Source of the DNA: Nocardioides sp. BP30
Lineage (GTDB): Bacteria; Actinomycetota; Actinomycetes; Propionibacteriales; Nocardioidaceae
DNA: 64,000 bases
Assembly (NCBI RefSeq): GCF_029873215.1
Contig: NZ_CP123620.1
Span: 2,976,001 to 3,040,000, forward strand
Direction of reading: 5' to 3'
The position numbers were made by a program, and so were the translations under genes. The notes under the pieces were generated by a model. The model worked only from the letters and a program-made list of their open reading frames with translations. It searched no databases and was not told where the DNA came from. Position 1 is the first letter of the stretch. The number at the start of each line of letters is the position of its first letter. Positions 54,065 through 62,764 of this stretch are shown piece after piece.

Positions 54065-54910
54065 TCACCCCACCGTGACGAAGTCGATCAGCTCCTCCAC
54101 CCGACCGAGCAGCGCGGGCTCCAGGTCGTCGTAGGTCGTGACCTTGCCCAGGATGTGCTTCCAGGCGCGCGCGATGTCGGCCTGGTCGCGGTGCGGCCAG
54201 CCGAGGTGCTGGCAGGTCCCCTTCTTCCACTCGATCGAGCGCGGGATCTGCGGCCATGCCCGCAGACCGAGACGATCCGGCTTGACCGCCTGCCAGATGT
54301 CGATGAACGGGTGGCCGACGATCTTCACGCTGGCACCATGGGGCCCGCGCATGATCGCCTCGGCGATCCGGGACTCCTTGGAACCGCGCACGAGGTGGTC
54401 GACCAGGACCCCGACGCGCCGCTCGGGGCCGGGACGGAAGTCCTTGAGGTGGTCGGCGAGGTCGTCCACGCCGCCCAGGTACTCCACCACCACGCCCTCG
54501 ATGCGCAGGTCGTCGCCCCAGACCTTCTCCACGAGCTCGGCATCGTGCCGGCCCTCGACGAAGATCCGACTCTGCCGAGCCACCCGCGCCTTCGCGCCCT
54601 CCACGGCGATGGATCCCGATGCGGTGCGCTTGGGTCCGCTGCTCTGGGCGGCGGCGATCGGTGCGGTGAGGATGACCGGCCGGCCCTCGAGCAGGAAGCC
54701 GGGGCCGAGCTCGAAGACCCGGCGCTTGTTGCGGCGGTCCTCCAGCGTGACGGTGTTCAGCTGGCGGTCCACGGCGACGATCTCGCCGACGAAGTCGCTC
54801 TGCACGTCCTCGACCACTGCGCCCAGCTGCGCCGGAGCGGGAACGGCGCGGCCGTTCTTCGGCGCGCGCCAGTCGGTGGAGAGTACGTCGGTGGAGTAGC
54901 GGTCAACCAT
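54065..54910 (-). CDS. DUF3097-family protein
   Basis: 281 residues. Recognisable family pattern: LSTDWRAPKNGRAVPAP, RIFVEGRHDAELVEKVWGDDLRIEGVVVEYLGGVDDL (a TOPRIM-like E-G-x-H-D-A-E motif), RVGVLVDHLVRGSKESRIA (D-x-L-x-x-x-S-K), VGHPFIDIWQAVKPD. The E-G, D-x-D-like spacing suggests a TOPRIM nuclease/primase-like fold. Conserved in actinobacteria, often near hemW and hrcA, as here. Function not established. Confidence 0.88.
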   Translation of the reverse strand: MVDRYSTDVLSTDWRAPKNGRAVPAPAQLGAVVEDVQSDFVGEIVAVDRQLNTVTLEDRRNKRRVFELGPGFLLEGRPVILTAPIAAAQSSGPKRTASGSIAVEGAKARVARQSRIFVEGRHDAELVEKVWGDDLRIEGVVVEYLGGVDDLADHLKDFRPGPERRVGVLVDHLVRGSKESRIAEAIMRGPHGASVKIVGHPFIDIWQAVKPDRLGLRAWPQIPRSIEWKKGTCQHLGWPHRDQADIARAWKHILGKVTTYDDLEPALLGRVEELIDFVTVG

Positions 54911-54929
54911 GTCGGGATTGTCCCAACAG

Positions 54930-56168
54930 TCACAGCAGCAACTCGCGCACCACGCCGTCGGCCAGCAACCTGCCCGGATCGGTGAGCGTCAGCCGCCCGC
55001 CACCCGGACCCTGCTCGAGCGTGACCAGCCCGCGCGCGACCTGGTCGGGCACCGCTGCTCGGCCCGCGTCGTCGAGGACGTCGAGCGGCACCCCCTCGCG
55101 CAGCCGCAGCTCGAGCATCAGCCGCTCGACCCGGCGGTCCTCCGCGCCGAGGACCTCACGGCCGTGGGCCGGGCTGAGACCGGCGCGGATGCGGTCGGCG
55201 TACGCGGCGGGGTGCTTGACGTTCCACCACCGCACCCCACCGACGTGGCTGTGCGCGCCCGGACCGACGCCCCACCAGTCGCCGCCGCGCCAGTAGAGCA
55301 GGTTGTGCCGGCAGCGGTGCTCCGGCGAGGTCGCCCAGTTGGAGACCTCGTACCAGCCCAGTCCGTGCGCCCGCAGCCGCTCGTCGGCCACGACGTACTT
55401 GTCGGCGAAGTCGTCCTCGTCCGGCATCGGCAGCTCGCCCCGGCGGACCCGGCGGGCCAGGGCGGTGCCGTCCTCGACGATGAGGCTGTACGCCGAGACG
55501 TGATCGGGTGCGCAGGCGAGGGCATCCTCGAGCGAGCGCTCCCAGTCGGCCATCGTCTCGCCGGGTGTGCCGTAGATCAGATCGAGGCTGACGCCCCCGC
55601 TCTCGGCCGCGGTGAAGCCGGCCGCTCGCGCCCACGCCACCACGTCGGGGACGCGCAGCGGGTCGTGCGTGCGGTCGAGTACGGCGAGCACGTGCGGCAC
55701 CGAGCTCTGCATCCCGAAGCTGAGCCGGGTGAAACCGCCGGCTCGCAGCTCGTCGAGGTCCTGGAGCGTCACGCTGTCGGGGTTGGCCTCGGTGGTGACC
55801 TCGACATAGGCAGCCAGCGTGAACTCCTCCCGGATCGCCGCCACGATCCGGGTCAGGTCGCGCGCCGGGAGCAGCGTCGGCGTGCCGCCGCCGAAGAAGA
55901 TGGTGTCGACGCTACGGTCGACGTCGCCCAGCACCGCCCGGGCCTGGCGGATCTCCGCGATCGCCTGGTCGGCGTAGGTCTGCCGGGAGACACCGGGCCC
56001 CAGCTCGGTGGCGGTGTAGGTGTTGAAGTCGCAGTAGCCACATCGCACGGTGCAGAACGGCACGTGCACGTAGAAGCCGAACCCCTTCTCCCCGAGGGTG
56101 GCGAGGGCCGAGTCCGGAAGGTTGCCGTCGGCGGGGGCCGGGTCGCCGGGCGGCAGGGTGGAGGGCAT
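54930..56168 (-). CDS. hemW: heme chaperone HemW (radical SAM)
   Basis: 412 residues from ATG 56168. Radical SAM cluster CTVRCGYCDFNTY with C-x3-C-x2-C, GGGTPTLLP, and FGMQSSVPHVLAVLDRTHDP. The extra Cys found four residues after the cluster in true HemN is absent (CGYCDFN), supporting HemW over coproporphyrinogen oxidase. The HemW C-terminal domain RHNLLYWRGGDWWGVGPGAHSH is intact. Same strand as DUF3097, 19 bases apart. Confidence 0.92.
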   Translation of the reverse strand: MPSTLPPGDPAPADGNLPDSALATLGEKGFGFYVHVPFCTVRCGYCDFNTYTATELGPGVSRQTYADQAIAEIRQARAVLGDVDRSVDTIFFGGGTPTLLPARDLTRIVAAIREEFTLAAYVEVTTEANPDSVTLQDLDELRAGGFTRLSFGMQSSVPHVLAVLDRTHDPLRVPDVVAWARAAGFTAAESGGVSLDLIYGTPGETMADWERSLEDALACAPDHVSAYSLIVEDGTALARRVRRGELPMPDEDDFADKYVVADERLRAHGLGWYEVSNWATSPEHRCRHNLLYWRGGDWWGVGPGAHSHVGGVRWWNVKHPAAYADRIRAGLSPAHGREVLGAEDRRVERLMLELRLREGVPLDVLDDAGRAAVPDQVARGLVTLEQGPGGGRLTLTDPGRLLADGVVRELLL

Positions 56169-56257
56169 GGGTCCATTCTCGCCCGGTGCATGCCGAGTCC
56201 GGGCTTTCCCGGGCTCGAGACCGGACCTCGGCCAGCGGCGAGACTGCGTCGCAGGCG

Positions 56258-59200
56258 TCAGCGGAAGTCGCGGGAGCGATGCCGCTGGGCGAGCGCCCGA
56301 GCCGCCTCGGGGTAGACCTGGGCGAGCGATCCGAGTCGGGTGGCGACCAGGTTGGTGACGCCGTCCATCCGCTCCAACCGCCCCTCGATCAGCATCGTGG
56401 AGACCGAGGTCGCCACCTTGCGGTGGCGCTTCCACACGTCGGGGGTGCAGACCACGTTGAGCATCCCGGTCTCGTCCTCGAGGTTGAGGAAGGTCACCCC
56501 ACCGGCGGTGCCCGGCCGCTGCCGGTGGGTGATCAGGCCCGCCACGGTGAGCGTGCGACCTGGCCGATGCCGCGCCAGGTCGGCGATCGAGGGGATGCCG
56601 TACTCGCGCAACCGCTCCCGAACGTGCTCGAAGGGATGCGCGTCCGGGGAGATCCCGGTCGCCCACAGGTCGGCCAGGGTGAGCTCCACCGGGACCATCG
56701 CGGGCAGCTCCGGCGCGGGTACGGCGAGGTCCATGCCCTCGAGCTGGTCGGCTCGCTCGGTCCAGCCGGCGGCCCACAGCGCCTGCCGCCTGTCCTGGCC
56801 CCCGAACGCCTCCTCGAAGACGCCCGCGGTCGCCAGCGCCTCCAGCTGCGGACGCTCCAGCCCGGCACGGCGGGAGAGATCCAGCTGGTCGCGGAACGGC
56901 CGCTCGGCCCGAGCCGCCACGATCCGCTCCGCCACCTCCTTGCCGATGCCGCGGATCGTGTCGAGACCGAGCCTGACGGCGTAGTCGCCGTCGCGGCGGT
57001 GCTCAGGGGTCGGGTCAGGGGTGCCGGGGAGCCACGAGGTGGGCTCCGCGGAGCAGTCGTGGAGGCAGGAGTCCTTCGGCGACGTGTGCCGAGCCGGCGC
57101 CGCGAGCCTCTCCAGATCGGCGACCGCTGCCGAGTGCAGCAGTGACGGCCGCAGCACCTCCACGCCGTGCCGGCGGGCGTCCTGGGTCAGCGACTGTGCG
57201 GAGTAGAAGCCCATCGGCTGGGCGCGCAACAGACCGGCCAGGAACGCGGCCGGATAGTGCAGCTTGAACCACGAGGAGGCGTAGACGAGCTTGGCGAAGG
57301 AGAGCGCGTGGGACTCGGCGAAGCCGAAGCTGGCGAAGGAGAGGATCTGGACGTAGATGGCATCGGCGACCTCGCCGACCAGGCCCTTGGCCCGCATCCC
57401 TCGGTAGAGCCGCTCCTTGAGCGATTCGATCCGCTCCACTCCTCGCTTGGAGCCCATCGCCCGGCGCAGCAGATCGGCGTCGTCCACGCTGAAGTCGCCC
57501 AGGATCCGACCCATCTCCATCAGCTGCTCCTGGAAGAGGGGGACCCCGCGGGTGCGGCCGAGCACCTCGTGCGGCTCCAGCAGCGGGTGGGCGAAGGTGA
57601 CCGGGTCCTTGCCGGTCGCTCGGCGTACGTAGGGATGCACCGCACCGCCCTGGATCGGGCCGGGCCGGATCAGGGCGATCTCGATCGCCAGGTCGTAGAA
57701 GCGGCGCGGCTGCAGCCGCGGCAGGGTGCCGATCTGGGCACGCGACTCCACCTGGAAGACGCCGATCGAGTCGGCCCGGCAGAGCATGTCGTAGACCGCC
57801 GGCTCCTCCTTGGGGATGCTCGCCAGGGTCCAGTGCTCCTCGCAGTGCTCGGCCGCCATCCGCATCATGTGGTCCAGCGCGGCCAGCATGCCCAAGCCGA
57901 GCAGGTCGAACTTCACCAGCCCCATGTACTCGCAGCCCTCCTTGTCCCACTGCAGCACGGTGCGCCTGTCCATCCGGGCCCGCTCGATCGGCACCACCTC
58001 ACCGACCGGCTCCTCGGTCAGCACCATCCCGCCGGAGTGGATGCCCAGGTGGCGCGGCGCTCCCAGGAACTCCTCGGCCAGGGCCTTGACCGGGCCGGGC
58101 AGGCTCTCGCCGTCGACCTCGGTCCAGGACTGCACCTCCTTGGACCAGGCATCCTGCTGCCCGGGCGAGTAGCCCAGTGCCTTGGCGGCGTCGCGGACCG
58201 CCATCTTGGGCCGGTAGCCGACGACGTTGGCGACCTGCGCGGCGTTGCGCCGGCCGTAGGTGTCGTAGACCCACTGGATCACCTCCTCGCGCCGGTCGGA
58301 GTCGAAGTCGACGTCGATGTCCGGCTCCTCCTCGCGATGCTCGGAGATGAACCGGGCGAACGGCAGGCCGTAGAAGACCGGGTCGATCGCGGTGATGCCC
58401 AGGGCGTAGCACACAGCGCTGGCCGCCGCGCTCCCCCGCCCCTGGCACAGGATCCGCCGGCTGTGGGCGAAGGCGACGATGTCGTGCACGATGACGAAGT
58501 AGCCCGGGAAGTCCTTGCGCTCGATGGTGTCCAGCTCGCTCTCCACCCGCTCGCGCGCCCTCGCGACGAACGCTGGGTCATGGGCGAAGGGCTCTGCGTA
58601 GCGCTCGGCGAAGCCGCGCTCGGTCAGCTCCCGCAGCCAGGTGGCAGCGGTGTGCCCCTCGGGGATGCCACGCTTGGGCAGCGCGGGCTTGGCCTTGCGC
58701 AGGTCGAAGGCGCAGGCGTCGGCGATCTCCACGCTGCGTGCCACCGCACCCGGGTAGCGGCGGAAGCGCTGGGCCATCTCCGCCCCGCTGCGCAGGTACG
58801 CCGAGGGGCCCGGCAGCCAGCCGTCCATCTCGGTCAGGCTGCGCCGGGCCCGGACCGCTGCCATGGCATCGGCGAGGCGGTGTCGCAGCGGGACGGCGTA
58901 GTGGACGTTGCCGGTCGCCACCACGGGCAGGCCGAGCTCGGCGGCCAGCCCGGCCAGGAGGTCGTTCTCGGCGGAGGCGCCCGGATGACCCCGGTCGGTC
59001 AGCTCCACGACGACACCGTCCGCACCGAACCAGTCCACCAGCCGCTCGATCCGCTCGCGGCTGCGGAAGCCCTTGCGGCAGCCGGTCAGCGCCACCCAGC
59101 TGCCCCGGCCACGGTCGACCAGCTCGTCGAGGTCGTAGACCGGCCGGCCCTTCTCGTCACCGCGCAGGTGTGCCTCGGTCATCGCTCCGGCGAGGCGACG

Positions 59201-59644
59201 GTAGCCGTCCACGTCACGGGCCAGGAGCAGCAGGTGGTCACCCTCGGGGTCGGGCACGCCGTTCTGCGGCCCGGTCAGGTTGAGGGAGAGCTCCGCGCCG
59301 TACACCGTCTTGATCCTGCTGTCGGCCGCCCTGGCCGTCTCAGCGAACAGCGGCGCGCCGTAGAAGCCGTCGTGGTCGGTCAGGGCGAGCCCGTGCAGGC
59401 CCAGCCGCAGCGCCTCCACGACCAGGGCGTCGGGGCCGCTGGCTCCGTCGAGGAAGCTGAAGTTGGAGTGGCAGTGCAGCTCGGCGTACGGCGTCACCTC
59501 GCCCTGCGGCTCGGGCACCTCGATGCGACCGGGGCGCCGGCGACGACGGGAGATCGGGGCATCGCCGTGCGGATCCAGCGGCGGCTTGCCGGAGAGCCGG
59601 CGCTCCAGCTCCCTCCAGGGCATCGCGGGGTTGTTCCAGCCCAT
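56258..59644 (-). CDS. dnaE2: error-prone DNA polymerase DnaE2
   Basis: 1128 residues. PHP domain at the N-terminus (ELHCHSNFSFLDGAS and LTDHDGFYGAPLF), palm catalytic Asp cluster PDIDVDFDSDRREEVIQW, QGRGSAAASAVCYALGIT, fingers and thumb, HhH region (GLDTIRGIGKEVAERIVAAR), OB domain near the end (LTVAGLITHRQRPGTAGGVTFLNLEDETG). The short length and the imuA'-imuB neighbours mark it as DnaE2, not the replicative DnaE1. It acts in SOS-induced translesion synthesis. Confidence 0.95.
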   Translation of the reverse strand: MGWNNPAMPWRELERRLSGKPPLDPHGDAPISRRRRRPGRIEVPEPQGEVTPYAELHCHSNFSFLDGASGPDALVVEALRLGLHGLALTDHDGFYGAPLFAETARAADSRIKTVYGAELSLNLTGPQNGVPDPEGDHLLLLARDVDGYRRLAGAMTEAHLRGDEKGRPVYDLDELVDRGRGSWVALTGCRKGFRSRERIERLVDWFGADGVVVELTDRGHPGASAENDLLAGLAAELGLPVVATGNVHYAVPLRHRLADAMAAVRARRSLTEMDGWLPGPSAYLRSGAEMAQRFRRYPGAVARSVEIADACAFDLRKAKPALPKRGIPEGHTAATWLRELTERGFAERYAEPFAHDPAFVARARERVESELDTIERKDFPGYFVIVHDIVAFAHSRRILCQGRGSAAASAVCYALGITAIDPVFYGLPFARFISEHREEEPDIDVDFDSDRREEVIQWVYDTYGRRNAAQVANVVGYRPKMAVRDAAKALGYSPGQQDAWSKEVQSWTEVDGESLPGPVKALAEEFLGAPRHLGIHSGGMVLTEEPVGEVVPIERARMDRRTVLQWDKEGCEYMGLVKFDLLGLGMLAALDHMMRMAAEHCEEHWTLASIPKEEPAVYDMLCRADSIGVFQVESRAQIGTLPRLQPRRFYDLAIEIALIRPGPIQGGAVHPYVRRATGKDPVTFAHPLLEPHEVLGRTRGVPLFQEQLMEMGRILGDFSVDDADLLRRAMGSKRGVERIESLKERLYRGMRAKGLVGEVADAIYVQILSFASFGFAESHALSFAKLVYASSWFKLHYPAAFLAGLLRAQPMGFYSAQSLTQDARRHGVEVLRPSLLHSAAVADLERLAAPARHTSPKDSCLHDCSAEPTSWLPGTPDPTPEHRRDGDYAVRLGLDTIRGIGKEVAERIVAARAERPFRDQLDLSRRAGLERPQLEALATAGVFEEAFGGQDRRQALWAAGWTERADQLEGMDLAVPAPELPAMVPVELTLADLWATGISPDAHPFEHVRERLREYGIPSIADLARHRPGRTLTVAGLITHRQRPGTAGGVTFLNLEDETGMLNVVCTPDVWKRHRKVATSVSTMLIEGRLERMDGVTNLVATRLGSLAQVYPEAARALAQRHRSRDFR

Positions 59645-59657
59645 CAGCGGACCTGCT

Positions 59658-59745
59658 GGTTCGTCGAGGCAGGCAGCCGAACCGCCGCTTCCCTCGCGGA
59701 GTCCGCCACGGGAGGCCTCGGCCGGCCTGCATACCTCGACGAACC
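59658..59745. repeat. large extragenic inverted repeat between imuB and dnaE2
   Basis: GGTTCGTCGAGG (59658-59669) is exactly complementary to CCTCGACGAACC (59734-59745). Further pairing inside continues with CAGGC/GCCTG and GCCGA/TCGGC, so about 100 bases fold into one long stem. It occupies nearly the whole 108-base gap of the SOS operon. It resembles REP-like elements in related actinobacteria, as far as I recall them. Confidence 0.75.
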
Positions 59746-59752
59746 GACCTGC

Positions 59753-61276
59753 TCAGTCATAAGCCGCCTCCGTCATCCAGCCGCTGCCGTCGAAGGCGAC
59801 CAGCCAGGCCCGGCCGTCGACGCCGACCATCTGAAACCGCACCAGGGTCCGGCCGCCCTCCCACCACTGCTCGTCGACCGGCCAGGGGCCCGCCCAGGAC
59901 GCGACCGGCTGCCAGGCCTCGGCGTCACCGGGCTTGATCCGGGCCGGGTCACCGGTCATCCGGCCACGCGGCAGCACCGCGAGCGGACGCCCGGTCGCAT
60001 CGAGCACGTCGGCGCTCCACGGCGCGAGGAAGACCCGGGCCGGTGCCGGCGGCGGAATCGATCCTGGCCACGGCAGCCCACGCGGCCGCAGCGCCCTGGC
60101 CCGCTCGCCCCAGGGCACCAGCGCCTGTCGGTCGGCGGGACCGCGGCCGCCCTGGAGCACCGGTGCCACCACCGCCTCCTGACCGAGCATGCCCTGCACC
60201 CGGGCGATGCCACGCTCGACCCTGGCATCGGTCCCGCCCCACAGGCCGTCGGCATGGTCGGCCTCGGGGACCATCGTCTCGGGGACCAGCCGCACCCGGG
60301 TGATGGCCGAGCGGATGTCGCCCACCCGCAGCGAGCCGACCAGCTGCCAGTGCAACCGATCGATCAGGTCGGTGGCGGCGAACCAGCGCGGGTGCAGCCA
60401 GCGCCGCTCCGAGGCGAGGGCACCGTCGGCCTCGACGGCGAGCAGGACCTCGGTGCAGACCAGTTGACGGGTGGCGAGCTGGGCGACGAACCGCTCCGCC
60501 GTCCGACGGGCGGAGAAGCAGACCGCCTCGGCGGAGTCCAGGGCGGGCTCGAAGTCGACCTCGCAGACCAGCTCCGGCGGCGGCGTGCGGGTCGTCAGCG
60601 GTCGTGCGCCGCCGCCGTGCAGAACCCGGTGCACCCATGCCACCCGGGTGCCGAAGCGCGCCTCGACGTCGGCGGCGGACAGCCCCGCCAGATCGCCCAG
60701 CCCCGGCAACCCGAGCCGCTTGAGCAGGCTCACCGCCTCGGGCTCGTCGAGCACGTCGACCGGCAGGGTGCGCAGGAACACCCCCGACTCCCCCGGTGGC
60801 ACCACGAAGCTCTCCTGTACGCCGGCGCAGCGGGCCGCCTGCTCGGCGGTGAAGAGCTCGTCGGCGATACCGATGCGCACGTCGCGCACTCCGAGCCGGA
60901 CCAGGCACTCCGCGATCACCGCCCCCGCCTCGGGCTCGCCCCCGTAGAACCGGCCCGGTGACCTCAACGCCGCCAGGCCCGGGCGCAGCGGGGCGACCCC
61001 TGGACGCAGCTCCTCCAGCGCCGCCAGCACCTGCTCGAAGCGCCGAACGTCGCGCTCCGGGACCTCGTCGAGCACCACCAGCTCGGGACAGCGGGCCTGC
61101 GCATCACGGCGCCGCATGCCTCGCCGCACGCCGAAGTCGCGGGCGGCGCCGTTGCAGGCCTGCACGATGTTGGCGGCGAAGACCGCTGCGGGCAGGTGCC
61201 CGGGCAGGTCGCGGTCGGCCAACGCGGCGACGACAGGCCAGTCGGCGCACCACACCACGAGCGTGCGTTGGGTCAT
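59753..61276 (-). CDS. imuB: ImuB, inactive Y-family polymerase-like protein
   Basis: 507 residues. Opens RTLVVWCADWPVVAAL where active Y-family enzymes have DMDAFFA, so the catalytic acidic residues are lacking; this is a known feature of ImuB, which bridges DnaE2 to the beta clamp. The rest keeps the Y-family layout (GVRRGMRRRDAQARCPELVV, VRIGIADELFTAEQAA, LGDLAGLSAADVEARFG). Overlaps the imuA' stop by one base (TGATG). Confidence 0.92.
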   Translation of the reverse strand: MTQRTLVVWCADWPVVAALADRDLPGHLPAAVFAANIVQACNGAARDFGVRRGMRRRDAQARCPELVVLDEVPERDVRRFEQVLAALEELRPGVAPLRPGLAALRSPGRFYGGEPEAGAVIAECLVRLGVRDVRIGIADELFTAEQAARCAGVQESFVVPPGESGVFLRTLPVDVLDEPEAVSLLKRLGLPGLGDLAGLSAADVEARFGTRVAWVHRVLHGGGARPLTTRTPPPELVCEVDFEPALDSAEAVCFSARRTAERFVAQLATRQLVCTEVLLAVEADGALASERRWLHPRWFAATDLIDRLHWQLVGSLRVGDIRSAITRVRLVPETMVPEADHADGLWGGTDARVERGIARVQGMLGQEAVVAPVLQGGRGPADRQALVPWGERARALRPRGLPWPGSIPPPAPARVFLAPWSADVLDATGRPLAVLPRGRMTGDPARIKPGDAEAWQPVASWAGPWPVDEQWWEGGRTLVRFQMVGVDGRAWLVAFDGSGWMTEAAYD

Positions 61277-61998
61277 CAGCCGACCTCACGGCTCTCGACC
61301 GCACGGCTCGCGACCTCGCGGCCGGCCCAGCGGGCAGGCCCGGGAGCGACGACACCCTCGGGCCCAGGGAACAGCAGTGCCGTGCGACGTGGCGGAGCGG
61401 AACCCCTGCGGACCTCCAGCACGACCCGGCGCGAGCGCAGATGGCCCTCACCCCGGCCGGTGCCCACCCACTGGGGCTCGACGAGGCTCACCGATGCCTC
61501 GGCCCGCGGCCAGGCCCCGAGCGAGACCAGGGCGGCACCACGCTTGCGCAACCGGGCGGAGAGCTTGGCCGCGGCGGCCTCCGACACCCGCCCGGTCGGC
61601 CTGACCAGCACCAGCGAGGTCACGTCGACCAGCGCCGCCGTCGCCTCCAACCACGCCTCTCCCGGGTCGGGGACCAGGATGGTGCGCTCGAGCACCACCC
61701 CCAGCTCCGCGGCGGCCTCGGCACCGAAGTCGCTCAGCCCCACCGCCGCACACCAGGCGCCGCCACGCGAGGGGCCGGCCATCAGCGCCAGCGCGAGACT
61801 GGCGCTGTCGACCTGGTAGCTGCCGCCCACCCGCAGCCGGATCACCTGGGAGAGCCCCGGAAGCGCATCGAGCTCGGGCCGGGCGAGCCCGTCCTCCATC
61901 CCGCGCATGCGCTCGCGCAGCCGGGCGATCGCGGCCGTAGGGTCGGCCTGCGGATCGGGGGTGAGGAGTGCGGCTGTCACTCCTCTATGTTCGAACAT
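61276..61998 (-). CDS. imuA': ImuA' SOS mutasome protein (RecA-like fold)
   Basis: 240 residues if ATG 61998 is used. The fold is a stripped RecA-like domain: GLSQVIRLRVGGSYQVDSASLALALMA, LVLVRPTGRVSEAAAAKLSARLRKRG, VVLEVRRGSAPPRRTALLFPGPEG. It helps recruit ImuB and DnaE2. ATG 61998 is inside the SOS box. A GTG at 61980 is the next possible start, with GAGGA directly against it. First gene of imuA'-imuB-dnaE2. Confidence 0.88.
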   Translation of the reverse strand: MFEHRGVTAALLTPDPQADPTAAIARLRERMRGMEDGLARPELDALPGLSQVIRLRVGGSYQVDSASLALALMAGPSRGGAWCAAVGLSDFGAEAAAELGVVLERTILVPDPGEAWLEATAALVDVTSLVLVRPTGRVSEAAAAKLSARLRKRGAALVSLGAWPRAEASVSLVEPQWVGTGRGEGHLRSRRVVLEVRRGSAPPRRTALLFPGPEGVVAPGPARWAGREVASRAVESREVG

Positions 61999-62006
61999 TT
62001 GTTCGA
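61991..62006. promoter_or_regulatory. SOS box (LexA operator)
   Basis: TCGAACATTTGTTCGA is a perfect TCGAAC-N4-GTTCGA palindrome, the actinobacterial LexA consensus; flanking T/A extend it to 18 bases. It lies directly at the 5' end of imuA'. LexA bound here would cover the start of transcription, so the mutasome operon should be damage-inducible. Confidence 0.96.
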
Positions 62007-62055
62007 ACGGATCAAGTGGGGATCCCCAGCAATCGCAGCGCCAGCGGCTCGCGCC

Positions 62056-62712
62056 TCAAACCGTCGCGGCGACGTACTCCTCGATCTTCGCACGACCCTC
62101 CGCGCCGAGCGCCGCCAGGATCTCCGGGACGTCGAACAGGGGTCGCAGCGAGTGGTCGAGGTTGAGCGCCCTGAAGAGCGTGGAGACGGTCAGCCCGTGA
62201 CCGGGCCGGTGCACCACCTCGATCTCGTCCCCGGCCCGCACCACCCCCTCCTGGAGCACGCGCAGGTAGGGTCCGGGCCGCGCTTCGAGAGCGAAGCGCT
62301 TCACCCAGGCCTTGTTGTCGTGCCCGGTGACGCCCATCCAGTTCTTGAAGTCGTTGCACGGCGTGCGCACGTGACACACCTCGACCTCCGCCGTACCGAT
62401 CCGCCAGCGCTCGCCCACCTCCGCGCCGTTGACATCGATGCCCTCGGTGGTGAGGTTCTCGGAGAAGTGACCGTTGCGCAACCTCGCACCGAGCCGCTCA
62501 CCCCAGAGGTCGAGGTCCTCGCGGGCGAAGACGTAGACCGCCTGGTCGGGACCGCCGTGGTGCTTGGTGTCCGAGACCACGTCACCGACCAGGCCGTTGC
62601 GATGCACCCGGACAGGGCCGTCGACCCCGCGCTTGTCCATCGAGGTGTAGCCCAGTCCGGCCCAGGCCGCGTCCTGCGGCCGGCCGACGTTGACGGAGAG
62701 CACCGATGCCAT
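62056..62712 (-). CDS. MOSC-domain protein
   Basis: 218 residues from ATG 62712, with GGGAGG 9 bases upstream; the earlier in-frame ATG 62721 abuts that GGGAGG and is less likely. The MOSC fold shows in VRVHRNGLVGDVVSDTKHHGGPDQAVYVF, NGHFSENLTTEGIDV, and the conserved Cys in CHVRTPCNDF, as in YiiM-type proteins that reduce N-hydroxylated compounds with a molybdenum cofactor. Codirectional with and 43 bases after the aminoglycoside kinase-like gene's end. Confidence 0.9.
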   Translation of the reverse strand: MASVLSVNVGRPQDAAWAGLGYTSMDKRGVDGPVRVHRNGLVGDVVSDTKHHGGPDQAVYVFAREDLDLWGERLGARLRNGHFSENLTTEGIDVNGAEVGERWRIGTAEVEVCHVRTPCNDFKNWMGVTGHDNKAWVKRFALEARPGPYLRVLQEGVVRAGDEIEVVHRPGHGLTVSTLFRALNLDHSLRPLFDVPEILAALGAEGRAKIEEYVAATV

Positions 62713-62764
62713 GGCCGGCATCCTCCCATCCCGATGTTACGGATTCACTCTCTGCGCGATCGGG

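Noticed and set aside
57167..60961. Plus-strand open frame of 1264 codons
   Set aside because: Antisense to dnaE2 and imuB. No domain pattern, very high Arg/Gly/Leu/His content typical of shadow frames.
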